From NCBI GenBank assembly GCA_963556255.1, contig OY744610.1, forward strand, positions 66,167,192 to 66,231,191: a DNA stretch of 64,000 bases. Reading direction: 5' to 3'. Positions within the stretch are counted from its first letter, which is position 1. Every line of letters starts with the position of its first letter. The position numbers and the translations under genes were made by a program. This stretch comes from Allolobophora icterica. Its lineage: Eukaryota; Annelida; Clitellata; Crassiclitellata; Lumbricidae. Under the pieces are notes generated by a model, which did no database searches, had not been told where the DNA came from, and was given only the letters and a program-made list of their open reading frames with translations. Positions 25,001 to 45,212 of the stretch are shown piece by piece.

Positions 25001-26784
25001 TGGATGAATGAATGAATGAATTAATGCACAAGTGGATTATGAATGGATGAGTGAATGAGTGAATGAATGAATGAATGAATGAATGAGCAAGTGAATGACT
25101 TACTGTATGGATGCATGATGAATGGATGAGTGAATGAGTGAGTAAATAAATAATCTTTCTTTACATAATACAACATGCGTAAAGTCACGCATTCTACCTG
25201 GTTTTTATTTAACACCTTTTATACAGAATATACCAAAGCTAACGCGATCAAAACCTTGTGACTCCGTAGTCGATACCAATCGTTGCCAAATACTTTGGAA
25301 CGAAACGTTTCTCACAATATCGCTTGATTACGCAGCTCTAGAAAAACAAGTTTATAAACACAAGCACAAAAATGTACACAAGCGCACAAATTTACAAAAG
25401 CACATAAATTTACACAAGCACATCAACTTACAGAGGAACATAAAGTTACAGAGGAACGTAAAGTTACAGAAGCATGTAGATTTACAAAAGCACGATACTT
25501 TTGCCATTAGTATTCACTTAGTGTTTTCAGTGGTCTATTAGTAACACGCTTAGTCCGTGATCAAATGGTTGCGGGTTTGACTCCATGTAACAACCCTGGG
25601 CAAGTTGTTTATGCACAGATTCCTCTGTCATTGAGTGAGTGAGTGTGTGAGCGGTTGAGTGAATGGTTGAGTGGTTGAGAGAGTGGCTGAGTGAGTGTGT
25701 GTGTGTGTGTGACTGAGTGTGTAAGTGTGTGTGTGAGTGTGAGAGTGTGTGTATGAGTGAGTGAGTGTGAATGTGAGTGGGTGAGGATGAGTGGGTGTGT
25801 GTGTGTGTGTGTCAGCGAGTGAGCGAGCGTGCGAGTGAATGAGTGAGTGGTCAGTGGGTGAGTGGGTGTGTGCGTGTGTGTGTGCGAGCGAGCGCGCATT
25901 AATGAGTGAGTGAGTGAGTAAGTGAATGAGTGAGTGAATGAGTGAGTGAGTGAGTGACGTGAGCGAGTGAATGAACAAATGAAGCTATGAACAAATGAAC
26001 GAATTAATGGATGAATGAACAAACAAATGAACAAGGTACTGACCGATGAATTGTTTAAAGGATGAATGGATGAATAACTGAATGATGAATGGCTGGCTGG
26101 AAGGATGGATGAATGGTGGATGAACAAATGAAATAAATGAATGAAATTAATGAATGAGTGAATGGATGAGCATAATTTGGTATTGGTGTATAGACTGAGA
26201 AGTTAATGGCAAGTCCTGCGATGCACTGTCCCCCATGTCCAGGACCTTGGGGACCTCCGGCTCAAGGGCATATGAAAAGGGATTGAGACCCTCCTCCAAG
26301 GCCCAAGGAGAATCACAAGACAGTTACCCCTGTACTAGGGGGCAAACAAGTTACACAATACAGAGCATTGGTTGGACTCTTGTCTTCTTGTTTACTTTAG
26401 AGGAAAGTATAAGTAATACACAGAGGAATGACGACACTGTACAAGAAGATAGTTGGTTAGTTGCTGTTTAATGACAGTGTCATAACAAGATGATTAATGG
26501 TGCCCTCCTCCTTTCTCCAGGCTGGGGACTGGCACTAACATAAGCAGGGGAGTGGCAGAGTTTGCGCAAGAAGAAGGTTCCTGTATACGCTGTAACTGCC
26601 GGAGCGGACGCCAGAATCTGTACCTTTCACGTTACAGTCTGAGCACTCTAACCGACAGGAAATGTCTATGATATTTAAGTTATTTTTAAAAACCAGGAAG
26701 TCTTACTTTTCCGACCTCAGCATTGCCCATGCTGATGATCTTTATCCTGAGAGAGCGTTTTGTACCGTTGCTTTGAGAGTCCAT
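18660..26784 (-). CDS. DNAJC27: DnaJ homolog subfamily C member 27 (Rab-like GTPase with J domain), 7 coding exons
   Basis: Coding exons in transcript order: 26784-26707, 25337-25255, 23744-23675, 22128-21964, 20982-20866, 19304-19144, 18795-18660. They total 810 nt (269 aa; the human protein is about 273). All junctions are GT..AG with consistent phase. GTPase motifs: P-loop GNAEVGKS at residues 20-27, TIGIDYG in switch I, DMSGH at 68-72 (His replaces the usual Gln, as in this family), NKRD at 131-134, and an SA motif near 162. The C-terminal J domain runs from about 217 to 269 with HPD at 240-242. In other animals this protein (Rbj) is a cytosolic/nuclear Rab-like factor linked to MEK-ERK signalling; its J domain should engage Hsp70. 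The first coding exon has an acceptor at 26809, leaving a 24-nt leader, so an untranslated exon lies upstream. Oddities: a weak GTTTTG donor after exon 2, and introns filled with repeats. It is divergent from STT3A, transcribed toward the left. Confidence 0.95.
18840..19085. repeat. AT-rich tracts and (TTA)n in DNAJC27 intron 6
   Basis: TAATGA and TTA runs; near-pure TTA at 19005-19082, followed by TAGGCCTA at 19086. Confidence 0.9.
19390..19810. repeat. Repeat H cluster in DNAJC27 intron 5
   Basis: AGACACCTTTAAAACG occurs near 19401 and 19486. A further TTTAGACACCTTTAAAG (19704) pairs with CCATAAGGTGTCGTTAAAC (19792-19810). A fragment of repeat G lies at about 19575-19610. Confidence 0.55.
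19815..20180 (+). mobile_element. SINE-A copy split by a MITE
   Basis: The SINE head and core run to CAAGTCCTTCACTC (19924), then resume at CTTCACTCACAATTGCTCAG (20127) and continue into TCGTATGGTCGTGTGGC. The gap is exactly one transposon insertion. Confidence 0.9.
19925..20126. mobile_element. hAT-type MITE nested in a SINE
   Basis: Perfect 16-bp inverted ends CAGTGTTTTAGTTGTC / GACAACTAAAACACTG are flanked by an 8-bp duplication CTTCACTC (19917-19924 and 20127-20134). The duplicated octamer is native SINE sequence, so the insertion order is unambiguous. The element is 202 bp with G/C homopolymer runs near both ends. Confidence 0.96.
20170..20310. repeat. CACGGTGTNNCAC short repeats
   Basis: About ten imperfect units of GTGTTTGCCACACGGTGT type follow the SINE 3' region. 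Confidence 0.75.
20410..20735 (-). mobile_element. Putative tRNA-derived SINE of another family
   Basis: Read on the minus strand it starts with a tRNA-like stretch (AGTGGATAACACACTGGCG) and a GATCGAATCCCGTAGCC box B-like segment, and ends in TTAAATAAAG and TTATTA. It shares no core with SINE-A that I can see. Confidence 0.5.
21000..21460. repeat. AATCAATC and (CATT)n-type repeats in DNAJC27 intron 4
   Basis: 21000-21150 is built from GAAATCAATCAATC-like units. 21170-21460 is (CATTCACT)n, complementary in type to the (GAATGAGT)n array at 23870-25145 in the next introns. Confidence 0.9.
21470..21665 (+). mobile_element. LINE family C 3' end
   Basis: Ends in GGTTCAATAAAGAATATACT followed by (TTAC)n, the family C tail. 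Confidence 0.65.
22186..22430 (+). mobile_element. tRNA-derived SINE, family SINE-C
   Basis: The head GCGTGGTGGCTCAGTGGTAA with box B-like GGTTCGAATGCC differs from SINE-A. It is followed by the same V-like core (GACCTTGGGCAAGTCCTTCA) and a LINE-like tail GGAGCGCCTCTGAGTAG...GGCGCTATAGAAATATCC, resembling the LINE end at 56190-56400. Confidence 0.85.
22545..22645 (-). repeat. Repeat H copy
   Basis: TTTAAAAGGTGTCTAAATG and AACGACACTTTATGG...GGCCGTTGACG occur about 65 bp apart, the same pair of motifs as at 17272-17340. Confidence 0.5.
22821..23414. repeat. 20-bp minisatellite made of SINE head sequence
   Basis: Twenty-nine units and a partial in strict 20-bp register, consensus CACGGTAACCGATTGTGGGA. 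Variants are CAT for CAC, GTAGGA or GCAGGA for GTGGGA, and AACTGATTGTGCG. Every unit with the consensus GGTAACC carries that 7-bp palindrome. The unit matches the first bases of SINE-A (CGGTAACCGATTGGTTAGAG), and an intact SINE-A begins right after the array. It lies in DNAJC27 intron 3. Confidence 0.97.
23415..23655 (+). mobile_element. SINE-A copy at the end of the minisatellite
   Basis: GGGTAACCGATTCGTTAGAG head, GGTTCGATCC box B-like, CACCTTGAGCAAGTTCTTCA core, then GGCACTTAATATAAATGCAT and a TAA-rich tail that stops about 20 bp from a DNAJC27 exon. Confidence 0.9.
23870..25145. repeat. (GAATGAAT/GAGT)n imperfect tetranucleotide array, ~1.27 kb
   Basis: Degenerate GAAT, GAGT and GAAC tetramers fill most of DNAJC27 intron 2. 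Minus-strand His/Ser/Thr-rich frames come from this array. Confidence 0.95.
25370..25500. repeat. ACACAAGCACATAAATTTAC short repeats
   Basis: Seven or eight imperfect units of about 18-20 bp. Confidence 0.7.
25530..25625 (+). mobile_element. tRNA-like SINE fragment
   Basis: GGTTGCGGGTTTGACTCCAT (box B-like) precedes CAACCCTGGGCAAGTTGTTT, a diverged V-like core. Confidence 0.5.
25626..26170. repeat. (GAGT/GTGT)n and (GAAT)n array
   Basis: GTGAGTGAGTG and GTGTGTG blocks to about 25970, then GAATGAAC-type tetramers to 26170, all in DNAJC27 intron 1. Confidence 0.95.
26480..26665. mobile_element. Repeat G fragment and minus-strand SINE head
   Basis: GTGCCCTCCTCCTTTCTCC...GGGGACTGGCAC is the repeat G module, seen also near 15.4, 19.6 and 62.2 kb. 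TTACAGTCTGAGCACTCTAA at about 26634-26653 is the reverse complement of a SINE-A-like head. Confidence 0.55.
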
Positions 26785-26929
26785 TGCCTCGTTGGTAAAA
26801 TGGATTGCCTGCGAAAATAATCATCACTATTTCCACTTTAATGTTATCAAATACACACAAAACAGCGTCCAACTGAGTCAGGAAATTAAAACTCATCTGC
26901 CAACAGTTCAATCTTTCGAGTTTATGTTT

Positions 26930-28280
26930 TTAGTCACATCTCTTGCATAGATACACACATACTTACATACATACATACACACATACAAACATACATACAT
27001 GCATACATGTAATACACACGCATCACAGTACATGCGCCACTCACAGCTTCTTTAATCTAGGCGAACAGTAGCGCTAGGCTAGCAGAAATTTAGTTTTACT
27101 ATGTATAAGTTATAATATACTACTTAGAGATAACTATTATTTGATTTGGAAGATACAAACTATATCCAACCGCAAGCGTTTCTTTAAGATTCGGCGGTAG
27201 TTTATTAACTGATAAATTAACATCGTTTAACATCCATTATTTCCAGTTGTCAATAACAACAACGAAAAGTATTATTGTTAAGAAAACCGGAATTTCCGCT
27301 CGGCCTGTTTTGTGTAATTAGGTCACTTTTGTTGATCTTTTATAGCGCTTCAATTGTTCTGAATAATAAATGCAATGTTCACAGTTTTCAATAGCGATCT
27401 TGCTCATCTTCAATCTGTACACCATATCTGCTCGCTCATCTTCATATCTTTCTCTATCTCGGCCTTCTCTATCTCGACCTCCAGTCTCCTCTCCTGTCTG
27501 CTCTACTGTCTGCAACCACTCTTCATGGTGCACGATCTCTTTTGAATGGACTCCCGAAATAACTCCATCAGTTTGCTTATCCTATCTCACCTCTCCCCTG
27601 CTGTTTTCCAAACTGTTTATTCTGCGTTTGACATTTTATGTAATCTAATGCAGCATTTTAAAGTTGAATCCTAAAGAGCTTAAAGTCGATAAATGTAGTA
27701 CTCAATCGCGTGCAGACAGCTTTCGGATCGTGCTACAATTTTGAGGGAAGCCTCAAATATCCTGTTCTTTTGTATAGCCGACTGTCTAGTATCTTCGTGT
27801 TATGTTTTGCATTAAAATTTCAATTATTCAGTGAATGAGATATTAAACAGGAAATATCAATTCTGGAAAATTTTCAACTTACGGGCCTAATTGATTAAAC
27901 TGTCATGTAGCCTACTGATCGAGTGCGTTGAAATCTGGTGTAGGCCTACTGGTCATTATCTGCAAACCGCGGAAAATATCAATGGCAGTTATATCACAGT
28001 ATAAATAATTATTTATACTGTGGTTATATTTAATTACATTCCCAAATCTAATATAAGCTTAGAACCTCTTAAACTTAAGAAATTTTAGAGCTTACAATAA
28101 CGATTACGCGTAGCACCATTATGCTGTCTCTTCGGCTTGACCTCCCGGATTCTGACCTGGCACTGGAACGGACAAAACAACTAAATTTCATATAACGCCA
28201 GAGTTCCGTAATGTCTCTGACGCGGCTTTTGTGTGGCGCTGAGAAATTTCGACGATTTACGTGCATTACTCGGGCCTCCT
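26930..28280. other. Interval upstream of DNAJC27; short (ATAC)n, no exon confirmed
   Basis: 26960-27010 is an ATAC microsatellite. A possible untranslated DNAJC27 exon could end at 28099 on the minus strand (ATT|GTAAGC). The rest shows nothing I recognise. Confidence 0.4.
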
Positions 28281-28287
28281 GTGTACT

Positions 28288-28395
28288 GTCTAGAAAACCA
28301 CCTCTGATTTGACGTAGCGCTCGTGAATAATCTTGTGCCCTGCGCTTGGTTTTCGGGTGGCGCTTTAGAAGTTTAGAGATTACGATTACATTACG
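28288..28395 (+). mobile_element. Repeat E copy inside the divergent promoter interval
   Basis: TCTGATTTGACGTAGCGCTC...GGTGGCGCTTTAGAAGTTTA closely parallels 1130-1246 and 62025-62135. Confidence 0.7.
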
Positions 28396-28437
28396 ATGGT
28401 CAGCTTACTTGCTTATCAGAATTCACTATCGTGTCTT

Positions 28438-28543
28438 CTGATTGGCCAGATGTCGGCTTTGGTCCACGTCAGAAGTCTCTCATGATTCGGTCGACGTGGG
28501 TTTTTGGATCCGTGGCAGATTTCTCCCCAAAAACTTAATTGGT
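28438..28543 (+). promoter_or_regulatory. Candidate STT3A promoter with UPR-type elements and leader exon
   Basis: An inverted CCAAT box (ATTGG, 28441-28445), CCACGTCA at 28464-28471 (reverse complement TGACGTGG, the XBP1/ATF6-type UPRE core) and CGACGTGG at 28492-28499 cluster here. AATTGGT|GTGAGT at 28543/28544 is a good donor. Paired with the acceptor TTTTAG ending at 29315, it would join a leader exon to the first coding exon of STT3A. This is inference from motifs; no transcript evidence. Confidence 0.4.
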
Positions 28544-29337
28544 GTGAGTTAATTACCTTGTATTTCTCTTTATAGCGTTCGTTTTTTATCATCGGTATCG
28601 TTTAGAATTCCTGTCCGATGGCCCCTGCAGGCGATCGACCCGTTGAACATACGCTGGCATGTGTAGGATCGTTTGCCGTGTGAATTTTCTTGACAACGAC
28701 TACACCCCTAGATCGCTTTTACTTCTAACCTTTATATCATGATTTCCAACGTCAGTTGCCCTCTGGATGTAGCCTGGCTGCAAACCCGATCCTGTGGTAA
28801 CGAAACAGATTGACGAGAGCATGTTAATAAAGTGATTTTGTTGGTTACTTTTTTGCGAGGTGTTGCAACAAAGTGGTCGATCTTGCATTAAAATTAATGT
28901 GTGAAAATTTGTTCCATGCCCAGCTGTTAGTTACTAACAGAATGGGTGTTTGAATTTTATTGCATGACTATGTTGGTCTATATTTGCGTGTCTGATACTA
29001 GCAGTAACATTGTCAAACCACACGTTTGTCCAGGTGTAAAAGACAAAGAATTAACTGCTGTATTTAAAATACTCGCATAGGATAGGGCAAACTGAAATGG
29101 AATAGCCCTGAAGATCCACACTGTAGATGTGCTTAGAAATTGCTATATAAATGTCTAGTTACTTACTTACCAACTTACAATTCCTTTAGTGGTTAATCTA
29201 TGCAACCCGCATACAGAAAATCAGAAATTAATGACAAATTGCTGAAATCTGGACACTTGCCCATAGTCAGACTAGTTTTTGAAGTTAATTAATAATTACA
29301 TAATGACAATTTTAGAAACGGAAAGAATTTCCCGAAG

Positions 29338-40952
<11,615 letters not shown>

Positions 40953-42032
40953 GTCGGCCGTGGTCATGCTTCGTCACACCGACACGCTGGTTGCTTCACT
41001 GACCGGCAGCATCCCCCTAGGATGCCACTGGACATTTCCTGAATACATTCGTTACAAGTGCAAAAACAATATAAAACAATCCAGGTCTGATGTGCGTTGC
41101 GACGATGACTGTGAAAAAACGCACGAGAGACATGTTATTTTCCGAGCATTTCTTGTCGTTACCGAAACGTGTCGTGCATTTAACGTGTGAACGTAGTTTC
41201 TTTATCAAATTCTGAATTAATTTTTTTCTGCGGTTGTCCTGCTGGAATCCAAATGACTGTAGTTTGTTGAGATTGTGCGCGATTTTGTTGTTGTGCGATG
41301 CGACATCAAATGACCAACGAGACGGATACGCTGGAGCCTCATAATAATGCTGCCATTGTTCGAGAAAAAGTTAATGCGATCAGCATTGGCTTTTGTAAAC
41401 GTTAATGCTGATGGCACGAAATATTTTCTGAAGATTACAGATTCACCTTTTCCCATAGCCATAAGCAGTATGTCTTGTGATGCCCTGGACCCACATTAAG
41501 TACCCTTTGGATTCTTCAGTTGCCAGTTGAGGGTCGGGATAGTAGGAAATGAGTGCCTGTTCTATAGTACCTTGCCAGAGCAACCTAGCAGCTTTATTAT
41601 TAATTGCATGATATCCACACAGAAGCAATATGTGAATGTTTTGTTACATATGACAGCCAAATGAAGATTCCAGTTCTAAAGAGAGGTTTTGTTCCAATGA
41701 GTTGTGATTTTATAAAACTCTAAATTCAAGCCACATTTTATCAGAGTTTGCGTTTTAACGAGGTGCATTATTACGAGGCTTCAGTGTATTACTACACATT
41801 ATGTTCGTAATGTATTTGTCTTTATGTGTGCTAGTATTACTGTAGAATGGTAAGATGAAGTTTACAACTTTCATCCGTTGACTGGGAATGCTTGTGCAGA
41901 TTTTTTTGTGGTTGCCTGAAGTTGGAAAACTTGTTGATTTGTAACAGTAAGTTTAAGTAATAAGCGCAGTTGCGTGTTTGATAAGATCGACCTGTTTGTC
42001 AAGTTGTGTGCCTGCCAGAGAAGCTCAATAAA
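40953..42032 (+). other. STT3A: Presumed STT3A 3' untranslated region
   Basis: AT-rich sequence without repeats or reading frames of note runs from the stop codon to an AATAAA. Confidence 0.5.
42027..42032 (+). terminator. STT3A: Candidate STT3A polyadenylation signal
   Basis: Canonical AATAAA within AAGCTCAATAAAACTTTGG, the form common just upstream of animal poly(A) sites. It lies 1.08 kb after the stop codon. Confidence 0.5.
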
Positions 42033-42334
42033 ACTTTGGAAAACGTTTTAAAATCTGAGAGTTTGTGGGATTTAAATTGAAATGTGTTAGCCATAGAGGA
42101 ACGGTTGGTTTTTACTTGGGACCTAACCAGAGGTGGAAAAAACAAATTTTTTTCAACATGAAAGGTTGTTTTTTCTTGTTTTTTTTGTTTTTGTTTTAAG
42201 ATTTTCAGGTCATAAAAATCATAAAAGTGCCATGAATAAGACCTCCAACTCAGTTTAATTTAATTGTGATTTCCGAAATGAAAAATCATTAAATCAGCAG
42301 CTTAAATTTTCAATCAATTGAAATCTCCAATAAT
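42033..42334. other. Unassigned T-rich interval
   Basis: CAGAGGTGGAAAAAAC near 42129 resembles a hAT left end, without a matching right end found. T-rich stretch at 42165-42200. Confidence 0.4.
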
Positions 42335-43320
42335 TTGACAAGTATTTTATATCAAGTTCTTTGTCGGATGCTAGATGGAGAATTAACTGAGTGGTTCAAG
42401 ATCATGGTGGGAGTAAGACAAGGATGTGGGCTGTCACCGGACCTTTTCAACTTGCTCCTGGAGGCAGTGATGAGCCTTGCAATGAGATCTGTGGACGCCG
42501 GAGTGTCAATTAATGGAAGGTTGCTCAACAATCGGCTGACGATATCGATCTGGTTGCAGAGTCATCAAAACAACTACACAAGAGCTGAGCTCAGCTGACA
42601 GACAGGGTAGATGACAGTAGTAAAAGATTGAGACTTAAAATCAATGCGCATAAACCGAAACAATGACTATACGTCACTATGGTATTGGAAAACAACACAC
42701 GAATCTGGAGATCAGACTAGAAAACAAAGCATTGGAACAGGTGACATTGTGTAGGCTACCTAGGAGGGCTGATAACAGAAGACGACAGATGCACAAAAGA
42801 CATAAAACGTAGGATTGGTCTGGCGTCAGCGATGTTTGGTAGACAACAAGATGTGCAGAACAAACATCGATAGGAACCAAGATGAAATTGTATGAAACTA
42901 TTGTCATCCCAGTGCTGCTTTAGATATGGATCCGAGTGTTGGTGCCTGCGCAGAGGATGGGAAGAGCTTGCTGGTGGCAGAAATGAGCTGGCTGCGGAGA
43001 ATACTGAGCAGAAATAGAAGAGATAAGATCCGAAATGAAGTGACCAGAGAGGAGCTGGAGCAGAGGGAGACAATGGTGGACAGGATCAGGAAAAGAAGGC
43101 TCACATGGTTCGTACACGTAACAAGATTGGACGACAAAATACTCCCAGCTGCAGCTCTACATGGCCATGTAGAGGGAACACGAAGCCGAGAAAGACGTGG
43201 ATGGATAATGTAAGGGAGGATTTAAGGGCATAGGGCTTGAACAGGAGGGATGCCATCGAAAAAACCAGGAACAGAACGATGTGGAGATATCATGGGCTTC
43301 TATTGGGCTACTTAAATAAT
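42335..43320 (+). mobile_element. Degenerate RTE-like LINE
   Basis: GVRQGCGLSPDLFNLLLEA (reverse transcriptase motif B), a decayed ADDIDL box and LTWFVHVTRLDD near the C-terminus, interrupted by stops and frameshifts. Same broad family as 1640-2960. Confidence 0.85.
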
Positions 43321-43536
43321 ATGTGCGCGTATTGGTGGCTTTTTTCGTAGACACGACCGTCCGGTGTGCAGTGCTCTTTGCAAAGTCTACGCGTATTAAG
43401 GCTTAATTATTTCGGATATAATAATTAACTCTGCAAATTAATCGTAACACATACGAAGGTTAGAATGTCCTGCAACTGTTTCAATAACTTTGTCTACTCT
43501 GAACAGTCATTTTGTAATTTTACTGTTGCGTGACGG

Positions 43537-43704
43537 CAGGGGCGTCTACACCATAGAAACCGTGGAGCAAATGCTCCATCCAAGAAATAGGGGGGGGGGA
43601 TCTGTCGATGTGTGTGCCACCATTTTAGGGGGGGGGGGGTGGAAGGAAGGGGGAGTGGGAAGGGGAAGTTGCTCCAATGACTTAGGGGGGGATAGACGCC
43701 TCTG
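43537..43704 (-). mobile_element. hAT-type MITE, family M1, copy 3
   Basis: Inverted relative to copies 1 and 2, 168 bp, flanked by perfect CGTGACGG duplications (43529-43536 and 43705-43712). The right end has one change (TAGACGCCTCTG). Confidence 0.93.
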
Positions 43705-43914
43705 CGTGACGGGTTGTCTCATTTTATGGGACGGTAAGCACGAGAAGGTGGGGCGTGTCACAGTTTCAAGCTTATAATTATTATAAAATTGCATTTGAAT
43801 TTCTGAGAACATTGATAATATAAAAATTAAAATCACGTCTTGCATCCGTGATATCCAGTCCTGGTGTGCATCCATGCTTCTGAAGATAAATTCCACGCAC
43901 ACAGCAGAACGCAT

Positions 43915-44440
43915 CTGGTTTGGATGATGTTCAAGCCCTCGTCATCTCTTGCCTTGACTACTGCAACTCTGTCCTATCCGGTCTTTCCTCATCAACACTG
44001 CAATCTCTATCTTCTATTCTCCACATGGCCACTCGTCTAGTAAAAGGTCTTGGTCCTAGAGATCATATCACACCATCCCTGAAACAACTACACTGGCTTC
44101 CCATCCATGCTCGTATCGCCTTAAAAATCTCCCTCCTTATGTACCGTATCCACTGTGAAACCTCTCCCTCGTACATGACATCAATGGTCATGCCATGTTC
44201 TGCTTCAAATTCCAAAGGACTCTGATCAGCCACACGAGCGTATTATACAATACATCTTCCAACTACAGTCAGTCAATGCACATCTGTTACTCAATTTAAA
44301 TCAAAATTAAAACTTATCTTTTCACATTGCACTATGACTAGGAATGCAGCACAACGCTCTCTAGTGCAAGGCTTGTCTTGTTAAAGCGCGCTGTAAATCT
44401 TTAGTTGTATTGTATTGTATTGTATTGTAGGTAAAGATAA
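43915..44440 (+). mobile_element. CR1/L2-like LINE 3' end
   Basis: The frame reads VISCLDYCNSVLSGLSSST and ITPSLKQLHWLPIHARIAL, typical of reverse transcriptase C-terminal regions, then a (TTGTA)n tail at 44405-44430. Confidence 0.88.
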
Positions 44441-44549
44441 TGTATACAACGAGTCTCAAAAGCGGCGCTATACAAAAATTATAATTAAACTAATTATTGA
44501 CTGACTTACACTATACTGTACGCGGCAACCTTTGATCAGGTATCAAGTG

Positions 44550-44720
44550 TTAATGTATGCAATTTTCTATAGCAACCATAAAAAAATAGCCTTGACGCTG
44601 TTCATTTTTTTCAACGAAGTGATCGGGTGAGATATCCTTCACCACCGCTGCCCGTTTGAATAGGCGCCACACCATTTAAGATCCTCGTGTATGGACCGTG
44701 CTAGCCCAGATTTAAATCTA
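44550..44720 (+). repeat. Dispersed repeat F, copy 1
   Basis: Its reverse complement recurs at 57595-57760: GATCGGGTGAGATATCCTTC against GAAGGATCTCACCCAATC, then GGCGCCACACCATTTAAG and GACCGTGCTAGCCC. About 170 bp; type unknown. Confidence 0.7.
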
Positions 44721-45212
44721 TGAAATTAGCAATATTCGGGAAGCGAACCACGATCCGCATGCTCTCTAACACAGACGAGTATGGGACACAGCCTATGTTC
44801 TTACCAACATAGCTAACTGGGCAGTTTTTAATGATTTGGAGTTATGTAAATATCAAGATTTAGTCTTGTGATCCCTAGCCATTTGTCACAGAGTATGGCA
44901 ATTTGTTGCGTATCACATACCTTGAGAAGACGAGTATTTGTAATAACAAAATTTTGTATAGCAATGCTCAAAGTGAAACGTTTCAGAGGCAAAATGTCAT
45001 GAGCAAACAATGAGCAAACAATGCTGAGATAACTAGAAGTCACCATACAGATCCTACCAGCGAATTTCCATCCATAGTTGACAGATGACACCATGCACGG
45101 AGTTACTGACTGCATTGTATGTAGTTTTTGTGAAGGACCTATTCTTTGCAATCGTCTGACAGTTATTGTTTCACTTGCAAGTTTATGTTACTCTCTTTCT
45201 AGTTCGCCAAGC

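Noticed and set aside
24181..26127. His/Ser/Thr-rich minus-strand frames
   Set aside because: They are translations of (GAAT)n and (GAGT)n arrays.
28075..28266. 63-aa minus-strand frame as the first coding exon of DNAJC27
   Set aside because: DNAJC27 begins with ATG at 26784, in line with the family N-terminus. This stretch could at most be untranslated leader.
42129..42330. hAT element starting CAGAGGTGG
   Set aside because: Only one end is visible.
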